The notes under the pieces were generated by a model, which was not told the DNA's origin, searched no databases, and saw only the letters and a list, made by a program, of their open reading frames with translations. From contig NC_046676.1 in assembly GCF_003369915.1 (NCBI RefSeq), positions 20,132,001 to 20,196,000 of the forward strand: a stretch of DNA of 64,000 nucleotides, given 5' to 3'. Source of the DNA: Drosophila miranda (taxonomy: Eukaryota > Arthropoda > Insecta > Diptera > Drosophilidae). A program made the position numbers and the translations under genes. The first letter of the stretch is position 1. Each line of letters opens with the position of its first letter. Shown one piece after another: positions 57,192-64,000 of this stretch.

Positions 57192-57929
57192 ACGAGGGGG
57201 AACGTTGTGAGTTGCTGCGGACACCGCAACTCTACAGTTATACCCGATACTAAGTCAGTATGGCTCTCCTGCGGCAGACGCCGCTAATATTAAACGACAC
57301 GACAAAGAGTGCGTGCGAGAGAGACAGAAAATCAGTCTGAGCGTGACGTCGGGCGCTGCGTAGCCACTGCAAATTGATTTGTTCCTATTGGCTATAAAAA
57401 TGATCTGATCTGATCTGATCCAGATTCAGCAATCTGATAGATATGGTCATTATCTATGATTCTGCGTTTTTAGTTTTCTCGAATGTGCAATATTGTGGAT
57501 GCAACAGATTTTCGTCCTTTGTGTGGGCGGAAGGGGGTGGGGTGAAATTTTGAGATACACGTTTTATAGTAAAATCTAACAGGAGTGCGGATACCAAATT
57601 TGGTTACTCTAGCCTTAATAGTCTCTGAGATTTTTGAATATCCCCAGATTTTCGTTCTTTGCGGGGGCGGAAGGGGGTGTGGCGAAATTTTGAAACAAAC
57701 TCGTCTCGGTCCGATATATTAGGAGTGTGGATACCAAATTTGTTTGCTCTAGCTTTTGTAGTCTCTGAGATCTAGGCGCTAATGTTTTACTCTAAGCAAA
57801 GCCGCCTATGCTAGGTGTGTGTTAGAGAGAGACAGGGCGAGAAAAAATGAAATTGTTTTCTTGATGCTGGCTATAATAATAATACGATCCAATTCAGATT
57901 CCGCAGTCTTAAAGATATGGTCATTAGGC
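57192..57929 (+). mobile_element. Dispersed element, partial copy
   Basis: This is the same element as at 8435-9507, beginning ACGAGGGGGAACGTTG and matching up to about GGTCATT at 57929, where the sequence passes into single-copy-looking DNA. It carries two of the ATTTTCGT(C/T)CTTTG blocks. There is no coding capacity. Confidence 0.7.
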
Positions 57930-58232
57930 TGGAGTACACTTCTCGGGGAGGAAGAAAATATGGATTTGAAAATACCCATTTTGGCTTTATGGCACTACAA
58001 ATTGGGGTTAATGGCTTGGGTCTCTGGTCCTCAAATAGTGTTACATAGTTGGGGTGCACAAAAGGTAATGGTTCCGCCAGATAGCTAATATCTTCTCAAG
58101 TGGCGTGAGATGGGAACGGAACCCTTCTCATGACAAGGTGTGTGTGTGTGATGGGATGGCAACCCTACCCACAGCTGATTTCCAGTGCAACTCTGGCTGC
58201 GAAAAAGAAGCGTCACTATTTTATTTTTCGCA

Positions 58233-58761
58233 ATGGAGGCAGCTTCAACGTCGCAGAAAAAGCTACCAAAGAAGAATGAATTGACCAAGAAGAGAGCTTC
58301 TAGGTCGAAAAAGCATTCGCTTTCTTTGCAGGAAATTCAAAAGAAAGAGGAGGAGGACAGCAAGGACCGATCTGACGCTGAGACTGTGACTGCGGCCGAG
58401 GGTGACAGCGATGAAGACGAGTCGGTACAACAGGAGGCCAGTGGCCTCAGATCCATCTTTGCTGAAATGAAAGAGAAGGACGAGGAAGAAGCGGACGAGA
58501 ACAGCAAGGCAGGATTTACTGAGGAGGACCTCAAGACCATGGAGGGTGAGCAGCACAAAGGTTAGCAAAGGTGATTAAAGCACTTATTGTGTGTGGTGTA
58601 TATTTTCCCCAGAACTGAGTCGCATGCCCCCGGCCGCCATGGCCGCCTACATCGAGGCCCTGGACTCGCAGCTGTACGAATTGAGCCAGCGCGAGACCCA
58701 TGAGCTGTCCCGCAGCAAGCAACTGCGCTTCTTCTCCAACTACCGCCGTCGCAGCAAGTGA
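58233..58761 (+). CDS. Small Lys/Glu-rich protein, 153 aa, 2 exons, unidentified
   Basis: Exons 58233-58545 and 58613-58761, joined at G|GTGAGC and CCCCAG in frame. There is no signal peptide. The N-terminus is strongly basic (KKLPKKNELTKKRASRSKKH), a nuclear-localisation-like stretch. The middle is acidic and coiled-coil-like (KEKDEEEADENSK), and the C-terminal exon is a compact segment (MPPAAMAAYIEALDSQLYEL) ending in basic FFSNYRRRSK. The last exon looks like the conserved part. It is unlike the secreted genes around it. It lies between inverted repeat ends (57192 and 59152). Probably nuclear; function unknown. Confidence 0.7.
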
Positions 58762-58979
58762 ACGGAACGGCAAATCATCTAATTCATCTACTTACACAGC
58801 TGTGCGGACTTTGATGGTATCGAATAAATGGTTGTCAGTGAAAGTATTCCTCCCGCATCCCGCTCTGACTGCATAGCATAGCATAGCTCCACGAGTCACG
58901 AGGAAGAGTCAAAGCCAAAGTCGCATGAAATCCGCTTATAGGGAGGGCTTAATTTCTCGAAATGGTTTAGTGCCATTTA

Positions 58980-59152
58980 GGCCACGCAGCGGCGACGTCA
59001 CGCTCAGACTGATTTTCTGTCTCTCTCGCACGCACTCTTTGTCGTGTCGTTTAATATTAGCGGCGTCTGCCGGAGGAGAGCCATACTGACTAAGTATCGG
59101 GTATAAATGTAGAGTTGCGGTCTCCGCAGCAACTCACAACGTTCCCCCTCGT
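58980..59152 (-). mobile_element. Inverted terminal fragment of the dispersed element
   Basis: The reverse complement matches the first about 174 bases of the element at 57192 with few differences, ending ACGAGGGGGAAC. Only the terminal part is present. Confidence 0.75.
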
Positions 59153-61295
59153 ATTTTTAAATGAAATTTAAACAGAGTATAAATAATATCTTGTACTGAC
59201 AATATACATAGAAAATTGGCATAGGTGTCGCTAAGCATGGATGAAATTCCTCCAGATAATATCCACTCACAGCTAAATGTTCTTTTAAGAGTATACCTGC
59301 CACTTTTAGGGGTATATTTAGAGATATGCCAATGGGATTCCAACAGATAGTCACCCTCACGAATGATTCATATTCAAGTAGGAGCTAATGAAAGTATAAC
59401 AATTAGCAGCTAGGGGTTCATCGCACATTGCACGGCCTTGTCATTTCCTTGATAGCCATAACCCAGTCTAGACCGCCCGCAATTGTGTCCCGAACTTGCC
59501 CTAGGACACTTCTGAGACACCTACATATATTCTCCGTGGTCATATGTTCCACAGCTGTAGTAAAATACAATATATAAAATGATGAATACTAGGACTTGAC
59601 GTAAATTGTCTTATAAATTCTGCCGTCGATGCTTTGGGCAGCAATCACCCGGAATTTCCACTGCTGGTATACACAGTGCTGTTCTTAAAAATAATTAAAA
59701 AATATTAGGACCATTAGGGAGTGGTCTCCTTCCATAGTTTCGCGCTGAATGTCCAATAAGTTTTCAATGCGTTGGATGTCGTCGGGATCGCGATGCCCTC
59801 TTTGAAAATTCGAAGAAATTCTTCGACAGTTGCTGATATGAAATGAAACGATGTATTGCAAAAGAAATAAACCCAAGCCGTTGATAAAAAAAAACGCCAA
59901 CGGTCCTTATAGGAATGTCCCACCCCACTCCACCGACCGAACATAGAAATACATACCCATTTGAACACTTAAATATGATTCAGCAAAATAAATGCAAATA
60001 TTGTTTACTTTTTTGGCGAGTTGGAAGAGTTGTGCTCCTATTCCAAAATTATTTAACTAAAAACAAACATCGCAATATTATTTTGCAGAGCTGTAGGTGT
60101 GTATCGAACCAAGAGAAATATTAGGGCTATTAGGGGTACACCCATGTACGAGGGCTGTTCAATTGAGTTCTACGCAGAACAGATCTGCTAAAGCTCAACT
60201 CTAAGCTCTGTGACGGTGAACCGAGGGGCCTGTTTGCGTATTATCGTATCTCGCACGAGTTGCTGAAAGTTGTTAAATTATTGTTTGTATTTTGGACAAT
60301 ATACAACAAAAAACACTTTCAAGAGAACCTGTTCCAAATGCATAGGTTCAATGGCTTATACGTTCATAACTGTTTTCTTTTCTTAACTCTAGATCAAACT
60401 GTGAGGGAGCGTACCCACATTTTTTCCGCCCACCATTTAACTCTCGTTTTCTTTCCCACTGGAGTGACCCTAATGAGAAGAGAGGAAAACGAAACCCAAC
60501 AACAACGACGCAGCAGCGGCAGAAAAGAGACGACGAAACGGCGAGAACCGCAAGCCTGGAGTAGACTGAGATGTGTACCCCAGCCAGGATCGCTTCCTTA
60601 CAAAACAATTCGATCGTGGCATTCATTGAACAACTACAAGATCATTTCCATAAGAATCCTTGTGAATTGGGAATTCAGTTTGCAAAGGAACCAGTATTGA
60701 TAAAATGGAGGGGAGGGCGATTACCTTAACATTTGCCTTGTGTCAGATGATAGATCCCTGGGAAGAGCCATTAATCCAAACGGGTCTTACCCAAAAAATT
60801 AGAGCGTATTTGAACACCCATCAAGTGATCAATGCATCAACCTGACCACTTAGGAGCCGCACAAAAGATCCCAAAATGAGACATTAGCATTTGAAATGAT
60901 TCAGTCGCAGAGGCAGCAAAAATACATATCAACGACAATAACGACGGGTGTAATAATCTTGTGGTGAAATATAGGTACACACAAACAGAACCCGGTCCAA
61001 AAAAAAGCCCCTGATCTGTCTGATGTCTATACCAAATATTCTCTCACAAACATACGAATGCACCTTGGGTTGGGTTAGGCATTATACGAGTGCGAGTGCG
61101 AGTGCGAGTGCGAGTACCTCTACCAGAGTTGAGAACGTATTGATGCGTATTGGGTAAGAGAACAGGAACGACAGCTCATCCCAGCGATCAAAACAGCGAA
61201 TAAAAGGCGCCTGGCCGAGAAGGCCGATCATCAGTTGCACTCCAGACTTCAAACTCCTCAATTGAATCCAGAAAATATCCAATAACTCAAAGAAG
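59153..61295. other. 2.1 kb intergenic, no gene seen
   Basis: AT-rich DNA. Near 61084-61120 there is a CGAGTG hexamer repeat. The 61296 promoter follows: GAATAAAAGG at 61197-61206 and TCAGTT at about 61229. Confidence 0.45.
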
Positions 61296-61601
61296 ATGCG
61301 TCTAACACTGCTCGCCCTCATTGGCGTCCTGTGCCTTGCCTGCGCCTACGCCCTGGACAACCAGCAGGATGAAAACCAAAATAACGAGCAAGTGATTGGC
61401 CTGCTGGACGTGGCCGATCAGGGATCTGCCCATGCCAACGAAGGCGACCGAGAGGCTCGGCAATATGGCTGGGGAGGCCGAGGAGGCGGCTGGGGAGGCC
61501 GAGGAGGCGGCTGGGGAGGGCGCGGATGGGGTGGCGGCTGGGGTGGCCGTGGAGGCGGCTGGGGTGGCCGCGGAGGCGGCTGGGGTGGCTGGGGCCGATA
61601 G
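61296..61601 (+). CDS. Secreted Gly/Trp/Arg-rich peptide with REAR site, 101 aa
   Basis: ATG 61296; signal peptide MRLTLLALIGVLCLACAYA. An Asn/Gln/Glu-rich insert precedes the shared pro-segment (LLDVADQGSAHANEGD), ending R-E-A-R (residue 55). The mature 46 residues are QYGWGGRGGGWGG repeats: cationic, with one Arg and one or two Trp per unit. The promoter matches that of the 56914 gene (AATAAAAGG box). Trp/Arg/Gly composition suggests a membrane-active peptide, but this is inference. Confidence 0.83.
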   Translation: MRLTLLALIGVLCLACAYALDNQQDENQNNEQVIGLLDVADQGSAHANEGDREARQYGWGGRGGGWGGRGGGWGGRGWGGGWGGRGGGWGGRGGGWGGWGR

Positions 61602-61869
61602 GCCGGCACTGTCATACAAATGGATTGACAACCGACCACGCCTCTCCCATTTGCCACATCAGGATGACACCTCCAGATGTTAGGGCGCCAATAAAGAACA
61701 TTTAGCAAAGCAAATCACCAACCTGTTTCTCATTTACTATGCTCAAAGAGGTGTCAAAGTACTCAGATATCATATAATCAGCTATGTCCAATGCACTGGG
61801 CGGTGCGTGCACATCCATAAAAGGACCCCATCGGAGGACCCTGGAGAAAGTGCAGTTTGGAGTTGCAAC

Positions 61870-63217
61870 ATGTCGACAACGGAAAACTTTCTTCTGGTGC
61901 AGAAGGCTACCATCGCCATGCTTGGCTTTGATCTATTCAGCGGCTCTGGTGAGATGTGGAAATATCGGCACAGGTGCATCAACGTGTACTCCATTGCGAC
62001 CATCTTTCCGTTCATCCTGGCGGCCGTGATTCATAACATGAAGAACGTAATGCTGCTGGCGGACGCTATGGTGGCCCTGCTCATCACCATATTGGGCCTC
62101 TTCAAGTTCAGCATGATCATCTATCTGCGAAAAGACTTTTGGCGGATGATTGACACGTTTCGCCACCTGATGACCCATGGTGAGTGGAGGACAGAATGTG
62201 ATTGTGTTAGCCCTCACTGATCCCAATCTGTCCGATTAGAGGGGGCCCAGGGCGAAGAGTACGCCCAGATCATAATCACGGCCAACAAGCAGGATCAGCG
62301 GGTGTGCGGCATATTCCGGACTTGCTTCTTCCTGGCCTGGGCCCTGAACAGTGTCCTCCCCTTTGTGCGAATGGGTCTGAGCTACTGGCTGTCGGGGCAT
62401 GTCGAGCCAGAGCTACCCTTTCCCTGTCTGTATGTATGCTTTGGAACATGTGAGGACAGTCATTCATTGCCTTTCCTGCAGCTTTCCCTGGGACATCCAC
62501 AACAAACGCAACTACGCGCTGACCTTCTTGTGGTGTGCATTTGCCTCCACGGGTGTGGTCCTGCCAGCCGTCAGCCTGGACACCATCTTCTGCTCCTTCA
62601 CGAGCAACCTGTGCGCCTTCTTCAAGATCGCCCAGTACAAGGTGCTGCGCTTCAAGAGCGAATCCCCAGAGGAGTCGCAGGCGAAGCTCAACAAGATCTT
62701 TGCGCTGTACCAGAAAAGCCTTGACATGTGCACGGAGCTGAACCACTGCTACGAGCCGATCATCTGCGCCCAGTTTTTCATTTCCTCGCTGCAGCTCTGC
62801 ATGCTCGGCTACCTCTTCTCGATCACCTTCAGCCAGACGGAGGGCGTCTACTATGCCTCCTTCATTGCCACCATCATCATCCAGGCGTACATTTACTGCT
62901 ATTGCGGCGAGAACGTGAAGACGGAGAGCGCACTCTTCGAGTGGGCCATCTACGATAGTCCCTGGCACGAGAGCCTGGGCTCCGGTTTGGAATCCTCCTC
63001 CATCTGTCGTTCTCTACTGATCAGCATGATGCGGGCATCTCACGGATTCCGCATCACAGGCTACTTCTTTGAGGCCAACATGGAGGCGTTCTCATCGGTG
63101 AGCTAAGCGCTTTTCTCTTCTACAGATTTCCGTTTATTGATTGTCCTGATTGATTATCCCCTGCAGATTGTCCGCACCGCCATGTCATATATTACCATGC
63201 TACGCTCCTTCTCCTAG
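61870..63217 (+). CDS. Or47a: Odorant receptor Or47a, 388 aa
   Basis: Exons 61870-62179, 62240-62429, 62482-63097 and 63167-63217, all GT-AG and in phase. The protein reads closely along D. melanogaster Or47a: it starts with FLLVQKATIAMLGFDLFS and contains ALNSVLPFVRMGLSYWLSGH, FFISSLQLCMLGYLFSITF and the diagnostic C-terminus VRTAMSYITMLRSFS. Seven hydrophobic helices are expected, with a cytosolic N-terminus; it forms a ligand-gated channel with Orco in olfactory neurons. The length is normal and no damage was seen. Confidence 0.96.
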
Positions 63218-63577
63218 AGAGGATCGGATCACTGGATGCGATTATTGGCGCAATATTCGTTTTATTGCTGAGCTTGCGATTAACAATCAATTTTACATAT
63301 CTTACAAAACATTACGTATCTCACACAGTTCGTAGAGCACTAAGTAGAATATATTAGAGTTGGGGATTGGATTGGAAGACTGTAGAAATGCACGAATGAA
63401 GCACGAAGGGAGGATGGTGTCTCAGCTGGAATGGAATGACGGGGGCGGTGGAAATGGATGCATGTACCTCTGATGAGCAGCTGCTCTCTCTCTCTCACTC
63501 TCTCGATCTCCTTATCTGTCCAATAGATTATCTTTCATCTCTGATTCAGAACTTGAAGAAAATTGAAGGTTGCTTGA
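63218..63577. other. Convergent 3' region of Or47a and the cuticle gene
   Basis: It should hold both 3' untranslated regions. A CT-rich run occurs near 63484-63508. No coding signal. Confidence 0.45.
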
Positions 63578-64000
63578 TTATTTGAAGAATCTGCCGGGAG
63601 CGGCGGCTGCGCGGACGGGAGGTGGTGTGGGTATGTGGGCGCCCTCGGCACGGTATCCGTTCTCATCAGCAATGTATGTGATGGTGTAGACCACGCCATC
63701 GGGTCCGGTGTAGGAGTACGAGCCCTGCATCACCTGTAGCCACACAAAGAGTTTAAATTGCTCCTCAAAGTATGCTGCGGAGGAATGGGGCCTCCACCCA
63801 AAAGTAGACTCACCTGAGCCTCCACTTGGGTGCCCGGATTCTTCAGGTAACCCGCCTCGTCAGCTCGGATTCCATTGCTCGTCTCGTAGCTGTCGAGGAT
63901 CAGTAGAGTTTTAGTTACCACCGGAGATCTGTGAACGATTCCACTCACTTGTACTGATACGATCCATCCGGATTGAGGTCAAAGTTCTGCTTCAGTATCA
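63578..64000 (-). CDS. RR-1 cuticle protein, C-terminal exons (partial)
   Basis: Minus-strand exons 63949-64000 (cut by the window edge), 63814-63889 and 63578-63733, joined in frame. The protein reads [20 protein letters not shown], then [13 protein letters not shown], then [20 protein letters not shown] and [18 protein letters not shown], a complete Rebers-Riddiford RR-1 chitin-binding domain. It ends [11 protein letters not shown]. These proteins bind chitin in soft cuticle. The place next to Or47a suggests a Cpr47E member; I cannot say which one. The signal peptide and first exon are off the right edge. Confidence 0.9.

Noticed and set aside
1-64000. CRISPR arrays, operons, ribosome binding sites
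   Set aside because: The sequence is eukaryotic, with spliced genes; the short tandem repeats are microsatellites or coding repeats.

Overview
The window looks like euchromatic DNA from a Drosophila fly. Genes are separated by short phased introns, several small genes have TATA boxes 25-35 bp before TCAGTT-like initiators, and the Drosophila core-promoter Motif 1 occurs (one exact copy). Recognisable orthologs sit together that in D. melanogaster lie on chromosome arm 2R (Muller element C): Cp1, FMRFa, an ORP9-type oxysterol-binding protein, Sec24AB, Or47a and a Cpr47E-type cuticle gene. The lineage-specific repeats make me favour the obscura group, but this is inference and I could not test it.

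Layout. 1-4.7 kb: the first exons of cathepsin L (Cp1, minus), with the rest off the left edge, and a small membrane-protein gene lying apparently inside its intron. 4.7-9.5 kb: AT-rich degenerate repeats plus a dispersed element. 10.2-11.3 kb: FMRFa (minus). 11.3-18.8 kb: gene-free. 18.8-20.7 kb: a fatty acyl-CoA reductase (plus). 21.5-23.7 kb: an inverted copy of the 4.9-7.2 kb repeat, so FMRFa and the reductase are framed by two roughly 2.2 kb inverted arms. 23.9-32.3 kb: an ORP9-like gene (plus, 15 coding exons) that carries a fatty-acid elongase in intron 1 and a DUF4729-like gene in intron 4, both antisense. 34.1-40.8 kb: Sec24AB. 41.0-43.3 kb: a Nup35-like gene with ten nearly identical 50-residue repeats.

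43.3-61.6 kb: a dense cluster of 14 small genes for secreted proteins, mostly glycine-rich. Eight share one plan: signal peptide, short pro-segment, an R-x-x-R site, then the mature part. One unrelated lysine/glutamate-rich gene (58.2 kb) lies between inverted copies of a repeat end. 61.9-63.2 kb: the odorant receptor Or47a. 63.6-64.0 kb: the end of an RR-1 cuticle protein gene, cut by the right edge.

Functional themes. The reductase, elongase and ORP concern long-chain lipid metabolism and transport. Sec24AB and the nucleoporin-like gene belong to vesicle coats and the nuclear pore. The small-gene cluster and the cuticle gene are secreted products that could serve immunity, cuticle or eggshell; the sequence alone does not say which. 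The joins Cp1|FMRFa and Sec24AB|peptide cluster bring together genes that I believe map to different 2R bands in D. melanogaster, which fits inversion history.
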